Shown here one piece after another: positions 9,331 to 18,184 of a DNA stretch of 43,976 nucleotides. A model generated the notes under the pieces. That model had not been told where the DNA came from, searched no databases, and worked only from the letters and a program-made list of their open reading frames with translations. The DNA is from Candidatus Poseidonia sp. (GTDB taxonomy: Archaea; Thermoplasmatota; Poseidoniia; Poseidoniales; Poseidoniaceae). Position 1 is the first letter of the stretch; every line of letters begins with the position of its first letter. Where the stretch lies: the NCBI GenBank assembly GCA_029250625.1, contig JAQXEX010000071.1, positions 1 through 43,976 on the forward strand. Direction: 5' to 3'. The translations under genes and the position numbers were made by a program.

Positions 9331-10572
9331 ATGACGGAGAGAAGTACGGTTACAACCTCGCCCTACACGATTGGGGTTGCGCCTTTCCGTCCCGGAGACA
9401 CACCGTCGTTTGGGGACAAATTTGTTGAACAACCGGGTGATTTGAATCGTCCAGACCCCGCAACATGTTCAGCACAAGACACTGCACCTCATGCATCCGG
9501 TTTGGTCCGTGTACTCACCGATGATGGAATTGCTGTTGGTGAATGGGACCCAGGTCTTGACGCAGCAGCACTTATTCAGGGTCTTGAATACATGATGCGA
9601 CTTCGAATCTTCGACGACCGAATGATCAAAATGCAACGCACTGGGAAACTCTCGTTTTACATGCGTTCGCTTGGCGAAGAAGCGGTGGCCATTGCCCAAA
9701 CAATGGCGCTTGAAGACAACGATTGGATTTTCCCTTCGTATCGCCAACCCGGCGCACAATTCGTGCGAGGCAGAGACATGGTTAGCATGATCTGCCATTG
9801 CATCGGCAATACGGAAGACAACGTCCGTGGACGACAAATGCCGGTTCACTACACGTGGAAAGAAGGACGGTTCATCTCCATCTCTTCGCCCGTAGGAACT
9901 CAGTTTTCACAATCGGTTGGCGTGGCGATGGCCAGCGCCTACAAAGGCCTTGATGAAGCCTGTATTTCCTGGCTCGGAGACGGTACATCAGCCCAGGGAG
10001 ATTACCACTATGCACTCAACTTTGCATCAACATTCAAACCCCCTGTCATCCTTAACGTGGTCAACAATCAGTGGGCCATCTCCACCCACGTTTCGCTGGC
10101 CACAGGTGGGCGAACGTTTGCTGAGCGTGGACTCGCCTACGACATCCCCTCATTCCGCGTTGATGGAAACGACTTCCTTGCACTCTACAGCGTTACAAAA
10201 TGGGCTCGTGAACGAGCCTCTGCTGGACTCGGACCAACCCACATCGAAGTCTACACCTACAGGTCCGGCGCCCATTCCTCTTCTGATGACCCGTCAGCAT
10301 ACCGGCCTCATGATGAAGCAGAATCCTGGCCTGGTGGCGACCCAGTGGAACGACTGCGAGCACACCTTGTCAACATAGGTGAATGGGATGATGAAAAGAA
10401 TACCGCATTAGCGGAGAAAATAGATGCTGAAGTCATGACGGCTTACAAGGAAGCATGCGAATTCGGGGACCTCGCCACCGGACCTTACCCCCCTGCATCT
10501 ACCATTTTTACAGAAGTTTACGAAACCGTCCCCTGGCACATTCAAGAACAACGAGAGGAACTGGGGAAGTGA
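9331..10572 (+). CDS. bkdA: 2-oxoacid dehydrogenase E1 alpha subunit (branched-chain type)
   Basis: A 413-residue thiamine-diphosphate-binding half of E1, which decarboxylates 2-oxoacids and reductively acylates lipoyl-E2. The ThDP motif GDGTSAQGD...VVNNQWAIS is present at about residues 218-253. The downstream HSSSDDPSAYRPHDE segment closely follows the phosphorylation-loop region of mitochondrial branched-chain E1alpha, which favours branched-chain over pyruvate substrates. An N-terminal extension of about 60 residues precedes the core. GAGGTGA lies four bases before the ATG. It sits between lipA and E1beta with spacings of 9 bp each side. Substrate range cannot be settled from sequence; pyruvate or acetoin dehydrogenase are alternatives. 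Confidence 0.93.
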   Translation: MTERSTVTTSPYTIGVAPFRPGDTPSFGDKFVEQPGDLNRPDPATCSAQDTAPHASGLVRVLTDDGIAVGEWDPGLDAAALIQGLEYMMRLRIFDDRMIKMQRTGKLSFYMRSLGEEAVAIAQTMALEDNDWIFPSYRQPGAQFVRGRDMVSMICHCIGNTEDNVRGRQMPVHYTWKEGRFISISSPVGTQFSQSVGVAMASAYKGLDEACISWLGDGTSAQGDYHYALNFASTFKPPVILNVVNNQWAISTHVSLATGGRTFAERGLAYDIPSFRVDGNDFLALYSVTKWARERASAGLGPTHIEVYTYRSGAHSSSDDPSAYRPHDEAESWPGGDPVERLRAHLVNIGEWDDEKNTALAEKIDAEVMTAYKEACEFGDLATGPYPPASTIFTEVYETVPWHIQEQREELGK

Positions 10573-10581
10573 GGTGTTAGC

Positions 10582-11592
10582 ATGGCAAAAATGAACATGA
10601 TTGCAGCCCTAAACTCTGCGTTGAAGCACCAGCTCGAAAGCAACCCTAATGTCGTCATCTTTGGAGAAGACGTTGGCTACTTCGGAGGCGTATTCCGAGT
10701 CACGGCCGGACTCCAGGAAGAATTTGGACATCACCGAGTCTTTGATTCGCCTCTTGCAGAAGGTGGTATTGCCGCCATCGCAATGGGGATGGGTCTGAAC
10801 GGTCTACGACCGGTTGCTGAAATCCAATTTGCAGACTACATCTTCCCAGCCTATGACCAAATTGTCAATGAGATCGCCAAACTCAGGCACCGGTCTGGCG
10901 GAGAATTCACCAGTCCCGTGACATTTAGAACACCAGCAGGTGGAGGGATCAAAGGAGGACACCATCATTCGCAGTCCCCCGAAGCACAGTTCACCCACAC
11001 ACCGGGCCTCAAAGTGGTGTACTGCTCCAATCCAAGAAATGCAAAAGGCCTACTTACCAGTGCAATTGAATGCAACGACCCGGTCATTTTCTTTGAACCA
11101 AAGCGATGTTACCGTGGCCCGTTCTACGGAGACCCGCACAATGTCCCGACATGGAACGACCACCCGGAAGGCGAAGTTCCCGAAGAGTACTACTCCATTC
11201 CACTTGAACAAGCCAACATCGTCCGAGAAGGCACCGCTTGCACCGTGATTGCATGGGGAGCCATGGTCCACGTGAGTGAACAGGCCATCAAGAACTCAGG
11301 CATTGATTGCGAACTCATTGACTTGCAAACCTTGGTCCCTTGGGACCGTGACACTGTCGTCAATTCAGTGAAGAAGACCGGGCGTTGTGTCATCGTCCAT
11401 GAAGCACCGAAGACCAGTGGTTTCGGTGCGGAAATGAGTGCTTCAATTCAAGAACGATGCTTCTATCACCTTGAAGCACCGATTCAACGGGTGACTGGCT
11501 GGGATACACCGTTCCCGCACACCACCGAATGGGATTATCTTCCAAGTCCGTCTAGGATTGCAGAAGCCATACAGAAAACACAGGAGGAATAA
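10582..11592 (+). CDS. bkdB: 2-oxoacid dehydrogenase E1 beta subunit
   Basis: A 336-residue transketolase-type pyrimidine-binding subunit that pairs with the E1alpha encoded just upstream to form the heterotetrameric E1. The GEDVGYFGGVFRVT segment (about residues 29-42), the FDSPLAEGGIAA segment and the FADYIFPAYDQIVNEIAK segment are characteristic of this family. The C-terminal transketolase domain includes VIAWGAMVH and the VHEAPKTSGFGAE region. Length is standard. GAGGTG precedes the ATG and the gene starts 9 bp after E1alpha. It ends 2 bp before the E2 gene, which supports a single transcript. Confidence 0.94.
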   Translation: MAKMNMIAALNSALKHQLESNPNVVIFGEDVGYFGGVFRVTAGLQEEFGHHRVFDSPLAEGGIAAIAMGMGLNGLRPVAEIQFADYIFPAYDQIVNEIAKLRHRSGGEFTSPVTFRTPAGGGIKGGHHHSQSPEAQFTHTPGLKVVYCSNPRNAKGLLTSAIECNDPVIFFEPKRCYRGPFYGDPHNVPTWNDHPEGEVPEEYYSIPLEQANIVREGTACTVIAWGAMVHVSEQAIKNSGIDCELIDLQTLVPWDRDTVVNSVKKTGRCVIVHEAPKTSGFGAEMSASIQERCFYHLEAPIQRVTGWDTPFPHTTEWDYLPSPSRIAEAIQKTQEE

Positions 11593-11594
11593 AC

Positions 11595-12872
11595 ATGGGA
11601 ACATTTGAATTTAAACTACCAGACATTGGAGAAGGCGTTGTTGAAGGAGAAGTCGTAGAATGGCTGGTCGCCGTTGGAGACAGCATCAAGGAAGATGACC
11701 CGATTCTCTCCGTGATGACCGACAAAGCAACCGTTGAGATTCCTGCTCCTTGCGAAGGTACCGTCAAGAGCATCGTCGGTGAAGCTGGAGACATTCTCCC
11801 TGTAGGCGCTGTGTGTATCGTTTTCGAAGTTGAGGGAGACGGTAATGCAAGCGAAGAAAAAGCCACTGCACCTGCCCCTGCTAAAGAAGAAAAGCCTGCA
11901 AAGAAAGCTGCAGCCGCCACACCAGCAGCACCAACACTTCCTCCCGTTGAAGCCGCTCCTGCAGCAGCACCGGTCGTCCGTGCGGCGGGTACGAAAGCAC
12001 TCGCTTCACCCGCAGTCCGCCAACGAGCTCGATCTGCAAACGTAGACCTGCAACATGTTGCGGGCTCTGGCCCTGCTGGACGCATCAGTCATGCTGATCT
12101 GGACCGACACATTGCAGGCGGAGCATCTGGAGCATCATCTGCACGCCCAATGGGCGGCTCGGCCAAAGTAGAACGAAACGGTACTGAAGACATCAAGGTC
12201 ATCGGACTTCGTCGAAAGATTGCTGACGGAATGATGTCATCCTACAGCACCATCCCTCACTTTTCTTACTTTGAAGAAGTGGACGTTACCGCCTTGGAAG
12301 AACTGCGCCAGCACCTTAACGCAACACGTCCAGAAGGTGCTCCAAAACTCACCTATCTACCGTTCATTATGCAAGCATTGGTGAAAGCGTTGGAACAGCG
12401 TCCGGAATGCAATGCATTGTACGACGATGAAGCAAACGTCGTCACTCGCCATGAAGCCATCAACCTCGGAATTGCAACCCAAACCGACCGAGGACTCTAC
12501 GTTCCTGTTGTCAAGCACGTTGAAGCCATGGATATTTGGAGCGCTGCAACAGAAATGCTGCGAGTTACCTCCGCCACTCGAGACGGAAAAGCAGGGGTCG
12601 AAGACCTCAGCGGTTCAACCTTCACCATCACCAGCCTGGGACGGCTCGGTGGACTCGGCGCAACGCCCATCATCAACAAACCCGAAGTTGGGATTCTTGG
12701 AGTCCACAATGCAAAAGACCGTGCTGTTGTACGCAACGGACACGTTGTTGTTCGCCGAATGATGAACCTCTCTTCTTCATGGGACCACCGTGTTGTCGAC
12801 GGCCATGATGGCGCCACCCTCGTCCAGTTGGTTAAAACTTACTTAGAGAATCCCGCTACAATTTTCATGTGA
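11595..12872 (+). CDS. bkdC: Dihydrolipoyl acyltransferase E2 component
   Basis: A 425-residue E2 core of the complex. An N-terminal lipoyl domain (1-80) carries the modified lysine in the DKA motif at Lys44. An Ala/Pro/Lys-rich flexible linker follows (about 90-135), then a peripheral-subunit-binding domain (about 137-172, starting ASPAVRQRAR). The C-terminal catalytic acyltransferase domain has the DHRVVDG motif with His398 and Asp402. There is one lipoyl domain only. An AGGAGG lies about seven bases before the ATG. The start is 2 bp after the E1beta stop, so translation is probably coupled. The lipoylation machinery (LipA next door, LipB at 25891) is in the same window. Confidence 0.95.
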   Translation: MGTFEFKLPDIGEGVVEGEVVEWLVAVGDSIKEDDPILSVMTDKATVEIPAPCEGTVKSIVGEAGDILPVGAVCIVFEVEGDGNASEEKATAPAPAKEEKPAKKAAAATPAAPTLPPVEAAPAAAPVVRAAGTKALASPAVRQRARSANVDLQHVAGSGPAGRISHADLDRHIAGGASGASSARPMGGSAKVERNGTEDIKVIGLRRKIADGMMSSYSTIPHFSYFEEVDVTALEELRQHLNATRPEGAPKLTYLPFIMQALVKALEQRPECNALYDDEANVVTRHEAINLGIATQTDRGLYVPVVKHVEAMDIWSAATEMLRVTSATRDGKAGVEDLSGSTFTITSLGRLGGLGATPIINKPEVGILGVHNAKDRAVVRNGHVVVRRMMNLSSSWDHRVVDGHDGATLVQLVKTYLENPATIFM

Positions 12873-12881
12873 GGTGATGGT

Positions 12882-14312
12882 GTGAAAACAAAGCAATGTC
12901 AAGTACTCGTCATCGGAGCCGGCCCCGGAGGCTACGTTTCTGCTATTCGTTCGGCTCAACTCGGAATGAAAACCATCATCGTTGAAGGAGAACGTGCTGG
13001 TGGCACCTGCCTCATTCGCGGATGCATTCCCTCAAAGGCGCTCATTCATGCGGCACACACCTTCCACAACCTCGCTAAGCACGCCAAGAAGGACGGGCAC
13101 ATGGGAATTTCAATTCCAAGCCCAGCCGAACTCAACATGGCCAACCTGGTCGGTTGGAAAGAAGGCATCGTCGACCGCCTCAACAAAGGGGTAGAGGCTC
13201 TTTTGAAGAATGCAGGAGCAGAACTGATCACCGGATGGGCGACCTTTGAGGACGCAAAGACCGTGAAGATTGGAGAAGGCAAAGATGCAACGTTGATTCA
13301 AGCCGAACACGTCATCATGGCGCAAGGCTCGGTACCAATTGAACTGCCATTCATGCCCTATAACGACCATGTGATCTCCTCTCGCAACGCACTTCTCCTT
13401 GAGGAACTGCCAGAGCATGTCGTCATCGTCGGCGGGGGTTACATCGGTTTGGAATTGGGAATCACCTTCCGAATGCTCGGCTCAAACGTGACCATCGTTG
13501 AAGCAATGGATTCGGTCTTGCCTCTGTTTGATAAAGAGCTTCGACGGCCTCTTGAGTTGTTCATGAAGAAGAACAAGATCAAAGTACACACAGGTGTGTT
13601 CGCAAAAGGTTCTGAAGAAACAAAGGATGGAAAGGTCCAACTCAACTTTATTGACAAAAACGAGAAAGACGACACCAAGATGCAACATGTTGTTGCGGAC
13701 AAGGTACTCGTGACCGTTGGTCGAAAACCCTCTTCCACCGGGCTTGAAGCCACAGGCGTTGCTCTTGACGAACGTGGGTTTGTCAAAGTGAACGACCGCT
13801 GTGAAACCAATATGAAAGGTGTTTACGCCATTGGTGACTTGTGCGACTTGGGAGAAATGCTCGCTCACGTCGCATCCTTCCAGGGAGAGATGGTTGCTGA
13901 ACTGATTGCTGGGCATCGACGAGCATACGACCCTGTTGCAGTCCCAGCCATTGTGTTCACTGAGCCAGAGATTGTCTCTGTTGGACTTTCACCTGACCAA
14001 GCAAAAGAAGCAGGTCACCCCATCATTACCGGGAAATTCCCACTTGGAGCAAACGGCCGCGCCTTAACACAAGAGGCGGAGAAAACCGCAGGCTTCATTC
14101 GCGTTGTTGCTCGTGAAGACGACCACCGGATTTTAGGAATTCAAGGCGTAGGAACCCACATCAGTGAATTGGTTGGGGAATGGACGCTTGCACTTGAGAT
14201 GGGAGCTGTCCTTGAAGACATTGCACATACCATTCATGCTCACCCGACCATGACGGAAATGACCCATGAAGGCGTATTGGACACGCTTGGTCATGCAATT
14301 CACAAGATGTGA
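12882..14312 (+). CDS. lpdA: Dihydrolipoyl dehydrogenase (E3)
   Basis: A 476-residue FAD-dependent pyridine-nucleotide-disulfide oxidoreductase that re-oxidises the dihydrolipoyl group of E2 and reduces NAD+. The FAD motif GAGPGGY is at residues 12-18, the redox disulfide is Cys43/Cys48 in GGTCLIRGCIPSK, the NAD-binding GGGYIGLE follows, and the catalytic His454/Glu459 pair sits in HAHPTMTE near the C-terminus. The start is GTG, preceded by GAGGTGATG. It closes the lipA-E1-E2-E3 run and is convergent with the SCO1-like gene 15 bp further on. Confidence 0.95.
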   Translation: MKTKQCQVLVIGAGPGGYVSAIRSAQLGMKTIIVEGERAGGTCLIRGCIPSKALIHAAHTFHNLAKHAKKDGHMGISIPSPAELNMANLVGWKEGIVDRLNKGVEALLKNAGAELITGWATFEDAKTVKIGEGKDATLIQAEHVIMAQGSVPIELPFMPYNDHVISSRNALLLEELPEHVVIVGGGYIGLELGITFRMLGSNVTIVEAMDSVLPLFDKELRRPLELFMKKNKIKVHTGVFAKGSEETKDGKVQLNFIDKNEKDDTKMQHVVADKVLVTVGRKPSSTGLEATGVALDERGFVKVNDRCETNMKGVYAIGDLCDLGEMLAHVASFQGEMVAELIAGHRRAYDPVAVPAIVFTEPEIVSVGLSPDQAKEAGHPIITGKFPLGANGRALTQEAEKTAGFIRVVAREDDHRILGIQGVGTHISELVGEWTLALEMGAVLEDIAHTIHAHPTMTEMTHEGVLDTLGHAIHKM

Positions 14313-14327
14313 TTTGGCCCGGCGGCT

Positions 14328-14966
14328 TCAATAGCCATCCAGTAGAGCGTTGAGATCATTTCTAATCCCATCGAGATTCCAATCATCACCCGTCCACCGA
14401 ACCCGTTGCATCCCATCACGGTCAACCAAAACGATTCCATCGGTATGCTCAACGTTGTAGTACACCGTGTGACCTCGGCCTTGAATTGATGTGCTGTTGT
14501 TGCTTTCAAGTAACGTCACCGTAATGTCAAAGTCGGTCCAAACCTGCTCAATGACGGTAAGGTTCTCATCGTTCAAGAAGGGAACTGTAACCATCGGCCA
14601 CGACGTATTGAACGCAGCCATGTAATCATTCAAGGCGACTTCATCGTCCCGCCAGGGGTCAACCGTGATCGAAACAAATTCCAAATCGGCTCCAACATCG
14701 TCACTGAACTCTTTGTACAGCACTGAGAGGTCTTGGGTTTGAGTGGGGCAAACGTCCCAGCAATTGGTAAGCATGAATTGAACGACAACAACCGAATTAC
14801 TCCAGTTCCCAGAACCATATGCATACCCGTCATGGTCGTGCAACGAGAACGTCTGGTATCCAACAGGGACGAGGTCTTCACCGTCAAACACATCCGGTTC
14901 AACAGCCGTACATCCACTTAATACCATCAAAGAAACAAGGACACAGCACAGGCTGTATGACTTCAT
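14328..14966 (-). CDS. SCO1/SenC-like copper-binding thioredoxin-fold lipoprotein
   Basis: A 212-residue exported protein. The N-terminal hydrophobic segment ends in a lipobox-like LSGC (Cys19), so it is probably lipid-anchored outside the membrane. The thioredoxin-fold core has the metal-binding CxxxC in NCWDVCP (about residues 73-79). A conserved His occurs in EHTDGIVLVD (about 172-181), the set of ligands used by SCO proteins to hand copper to the CuA site of cytochrome c oxidase. It begins 9 bp after the YHYH-protein gene on the same strand, suggesting an operon concerned with copper or respiration outside the cell. A general thiol-disulfide role is an alternative. Confidence 0.88.
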   Translation of the reverse strand: MKSYSLCCVLVSLMVLSGCTAVEPDVFDGEDLVPVGYQTFSLHDHDGYAYGSGNWSNSVVVVQFMLTNCWDVCPTQTQDLSVLYKEFSDDVGADLEFVSITVDPWRDDEVALNDYMAAFNTSWPMVTVPFLNDENLTVIEQVWTDFDITVTLLESNNSTSIQGRGHTVYYNVEHTDGIVLVDRDGMQRVRWTGDDWNLDGIRNDLNALLDGY

Positions 14967-14975
14967 TTCATCGCC

Positions 14976-17267
14976 TCAATCGCGAGTCCTGAACATGAAT
15001 CCTGCTCCAAGCAGCGTAATCCATAGCCAAGAAAAATCCCAGAATACATCACCAACATCGGACGGTTGATCGGTCATATCCGGTGCATTGGTGTAGAGGA
15101 CTTGTGCCCCAAATCCACCCGGAGGCCCGCCACCAGGTGGGCCACCAGCGTCTGCATTGCTCATATCGGCTTCACCATGGTAGCAAAGCAAGAAGTATGG
15201 GAATCCAATCATGGGAACCGTTTGTGAATCAGTATCGACCACCGTCTTTGTGGAGGCGCTTATCGGAGTTGAAACATAGTAATAGGTACCCTCTGGATAT
15301 TCAGGCGTTGAGCCAAAACGACCGTTGCATTGGTCCAAGTCTCCAAGGCCGCTCACATAGTTCCAATCATCAATTCCATTGTAACCTTGGTCACCACCTT
15401 CAGAAGTACGCTCTACTTCGTAAGATGATTTCTTGGCCGTCACTTGACCGTTATCGTCCCAAGTGTACATACCATAAATGGGGTATCCATCAAACGCCCA
15501 TCCAATGATTGGAGAGTGTTGGGTCGGGTCCAGGTCAGTATAATCATAATTTACAATGGTCTCACCGTTCGGGTCGTCCCAAAACTGGCACATTGCATCG
15601 TAGTGATAGTGAACTCCAGAAGGCCCATTATGCGCCCCACAATATCCTAAATCAATGGGTTGCCTGTCTTCATTGAAGTACAGAAACTCAAGAGCCACAG
15701 CGTCGCCGCCTGGACCCTCTTCGGGACCGAAAATCGGTACACCATTCACTGCCACTCCAACGGGCCCACGATCTGGAGCACACTCGTAAGCACCGTTTGC
15801 AGCAGGGCAATTGGTAGAGGAATGCCCTCCATTGGTGTCGTTCACCGGCTCAAGAGCAATGGTGAATGACTCACTTTGCTCATCCGCATTTGCTGCATAA
15901 GCGGAGAGCCAATTGTGATTTGGAATAGCATTGGAGTTGATTTGCATCGATGTGGAAGTAAACGAAACCGAAACCTCGCATTGGAACCAAGGACCTGACC
16001 CACCGCCACCACCTTCTTGTCCATCACCACGTGTATTCGCAGTGTAGCTGTTGCCGTCTCCATTGAGGTCTTTGGCCCATGCCCCTTGTCCATCAAGGCA
16101 GAGGAAGGAATCCTCATGTGACCAGTCAGGCAATGGGCATCCATCCGCACCTACCGCAGTGCCCGCCGGAGTATTTGGACACTGATCCAGAGCGTCGTTA
16201 ACGCTGTCTCCATCGGTATCAAGTTGGGAAGGGGAACATCCAGTGGCGTCAGCCACCTCGCTGGTAGGAGTAGCCGGACAAAGGTCGACTGCATTGTTCA
16301 CGCCGTCCTCGTCGTCGTCCAATTGAGTTTGTGAGCAACCGTTGGAGTCAACCGTTTCGTTCAGTGGCGTATCCGAGCAAGCGTCCATGTGATTCATAAC
16401 GCCATCTTCATCGTCATCGGTTTCAGAATCAGAACATCCTGTCGAATAAACTGGCTCTCCCTGAGGCGTGTTAGGGCATTCATCTGCGTCGTCAAGAACG
16501 GCATCCCCATCCTCGTCGCCGACTGGTTCTGGAGGCATAGGCAATACAACCCGAACAGTGAGGTCACTTTCAGTGAACAGGCCACATTCAGACACGAGGT
16601 CTCCTTCAGTATTGTGCGATTCTGTATCAAAAACAATACTGTAGGCGCCAGTGCTGTTGTTAACTGCCCCACTTACAAGAAGTGCAGGGCTCTGCCCGAG
16701 TGGATGATATTCAATGGTACAAGACCTTGGGAATTGATGAAGTAGCAATCCACTAATGGTCCCCTCGGTATCGTTCTCTACAGGTTCATCCCAACGGAAC
16801 GTTAGCGACATCTGCTCTTCTAGAGGAGCAACAATAAACAATTCAATGAGCAAGGTTTCACTGCTTTGCTGAGCATCATCCACAGCGATCAATTCAACAA
16901 TCCAATCACCGGGATTGTGGAGCGAGGTCTCAATTGTCCAAGCCCCGTTTGCCGCAGGGGTGATGTTGTAAGCATTGAGTTCAGCAAATTCGTCATCAAG
17001 AACTCGAACTGACAAGGAGGTGTTTTGAGGGGCTTCATCAGTCACAAACCCGCTGACGGTAGCGTTCATGCCTGTCCAGTCCATAGAAAGTACAGCATCA
17101 GCCAATACGGAAGGGGGAGTGTTAACAGCGCCATTAGACCCCTCATCGGGAATAACGGTCTCATCTTGCTCATCAGTGGTTGTTGAATCCATGGCGACAA
17201 GCGAAAAGCCTGCACCTACAAGCAGAAAGGCCAGCAAAAGGCTGAGCACAAGCGATTTTGATTCCAT
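14976..17267 (-). CDS. YHYH-domain surface protein with TSP3 repeats
   Basis: A 763-residue protein. The ATG at 17265-17267 follows a TTG that would add one residue. An N-terminal signal sequence (about residues 5-25) is followed by Ig-like segments (about 45-245), then four Asp-rich TSP3-type repeats with paired Cys (about 250-380). A large domain follows with the YHYH motif (VHYHYDAMC, about residue 552) and the GYPIYG motif. One hydrophobic segment near the C-terminus ends in Arg residues, giving a membrane anchor. The YHYH family has no established activity that I can name; the His/Tyr cluster suggests metal binding. The downstream neighbour is the SCO1-like copper chaperone. No ribosome binding site is seen, so the message may be leaderless. 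Confidence 0.88.
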   Translation of the reverse strand: MESKSLVLSLLLAFLLVGAGFSLVAMDSTTTDEQDETVIPDEGSNGAVNTPPSVLADAVLSMDWTGMNATVSGFVTDEAPQNTSLSVRVLDDEFAELNAYNITPAANGAWTIETSLHNPGDWIVELIAVDDAQQSSETLLIELFIVAPLEEQMSLTFRWDEPVENDTEGTISGLLLHQFPRSCTIEYHPLGQSPALLVSGAVNNSTGAYSIVFDTESHNTEGDLVSECGLFTESDLTVRVVLPMPPEPVGDEDGDAVLDDADECPNTPQGEPVYSTGCSDSETDDDEDGVMNHMDACSDTPLNETVDSNGCSQTQLDDDEDGVNNAVDLCPATPTSEVADATGCSPSQLDTDGDSVNDALDQCPNTPAGTAVGADGCPLPDWSHEDSFLCLDGQGAWAKDLNGDGNSYTANTRGDGQEGGGGGSGPWFQCEVSVSFTSTSMQINSNAIPNHNWLSAYAANADEQSESFTIALEPVNDTNGGHSSTNCPAANGAYECAPDRGPVGVAVNGVPIFGPEEGPGGDAVALEFLYFNEDRQPIDLGYCGAHNGPSGVHYHYDAMCQFWDDPNGETIVNYDYTDLDPTQHSPIIGWAFDGYPIYGMYTWDDNGQVTAKKSSYEVERTSEGGDQGYNGIDDWNYVSGLGDLDQCNGRFGSTPEYPEGTYYYVSTPISASTKTVVDTDSQTVPMIGFPYFLLCYHGEADMSNADAGGPPGGGPPGGFGAQVLYTNAPDMTDQPSDVGDVFWDFSWLWITLLGAGFMFRTRD

Positions 17268-17293
17268 CAAAAAAATGGGATGTACAATAGCAT

Positions 17294-18184
17294 TTAGTCT
17301 TGAGCCGTCAAAGCATCATGTGTATTCTCAACATTATGTTGGAAATTACGAGTCCATTTTCTTGCGAATACATTAACCCATCTCAACATATAGAGCAAGA
17401 GACTCCGCTCAATAAGCCACTCCGGAATGTCACTCTTTCGTTGCTTGTGGAGTTGAGGCAAATCACTCCAGTGTGCTCGAGGTGATTCGTGATGTGCCGA
17501 GTGATACCCAATGTTAAACCACATGAGATTGACCGCCCCTGTGAAATTTCGTGAATAATCCAATGATTCGGATTTGGTCGCTTCTGGCCCCGAACCTGGG
17601 CGTGCACCAGCATGCTGCAAGTAGTTGGCACCAAGAAGCCAGTGAAGGCCAACACTCTGAGGAAGGAGCACAAAGAGGCACCATTTTTGGACATCGACCC
17701 AGATGAGGGCGGAAGTGACTGCAAGAATAAGGAGGCACTCCACCACAGGCCAGTAATCCTTCTTTGATACTCGTCTCCGAAGGTACGCCAATGAGGTTGG
17801 AACGAGAACACCCAATGCCTGAAAGGGATGTATCAGATACCCAATGAGGTGATTATGATGCCCCCCGAAGCGGTAGGTTCGAGTTTCATCTTCTGGACCA
17901 TGGTTGTAACGATGATGATTGCCGATATGAGAAGGGAAGAACACATAGGATGGAATGCCTTGGAGAACACTGAGTAAAGCATCAGTAAGTCGGTTGAGAG
18001 GTTTGAACGTCCACATTCTTAAATGCGTATGATTGTGTTGGACCACGGCGAGACCAACAGATAAAACCAACATGATGAGATACAGAAACCAGTGGATTCC
18101 GTTCAACCACTGCCACGCAATAAGTGACGGATAGAGCGCCATGTAGACCAACGACTGAAGGTCCGACCAACGAACCAGCATCAT
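17294..18184 (-). CDS. Fatty-acid-desaturase-type membrane diiron enzyme
   Basis: A 296-residue membrane protein with the three histidine boxes of the membrane desaturase/hydroxylase superfamily: HNHTH (about residue 50), HIGNHHRYNH (about 86-95) and YHSAHHE (about 227-233). An extra His sits in NYLQHAG. Four or more hydrophobic segments flank the boxes. Such enzymes use O2 and two irons to desaturate or hydroxylate acyl or related chains. The start is chosen at the ATG overlapping the upstream stop as TGATG (18182-18186). A TTG one codon earlier and an ATG one codon later are also possible. It is the last gene of the five-gene overlapping block. The substrate is unknown; in an archaeon a fatty-acyl or isoprenoid chain are both possible. 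Confidence 0.88.
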   Translation of the reverse strand: MMLVRWSDLQSLVYMALYPSLIAWQWLNGIHWFLYLIMLVLSVGLAVVQHNHTHLRMWTFKPLNRLTDALLSVLQGIPSYVFFPSHIGNHHRYNHGPEDETRTYRFGGHHNHLIGYLIHPFQALGVLVPTSLAYLRRRVSKKDYWPVVECLLILAVTSALIWVDVQKWCLFVLLPQSVGLHWLLGANYLQHAGARPGSGPEATKSESLDYSRNFTGAVNLMWFNIGYHSAHHESPRAHWSDLPQLHKQRKSDIPEWLIERSLLLYMLRWVNVFARKWTRNFQHNVENTHDALTAQD

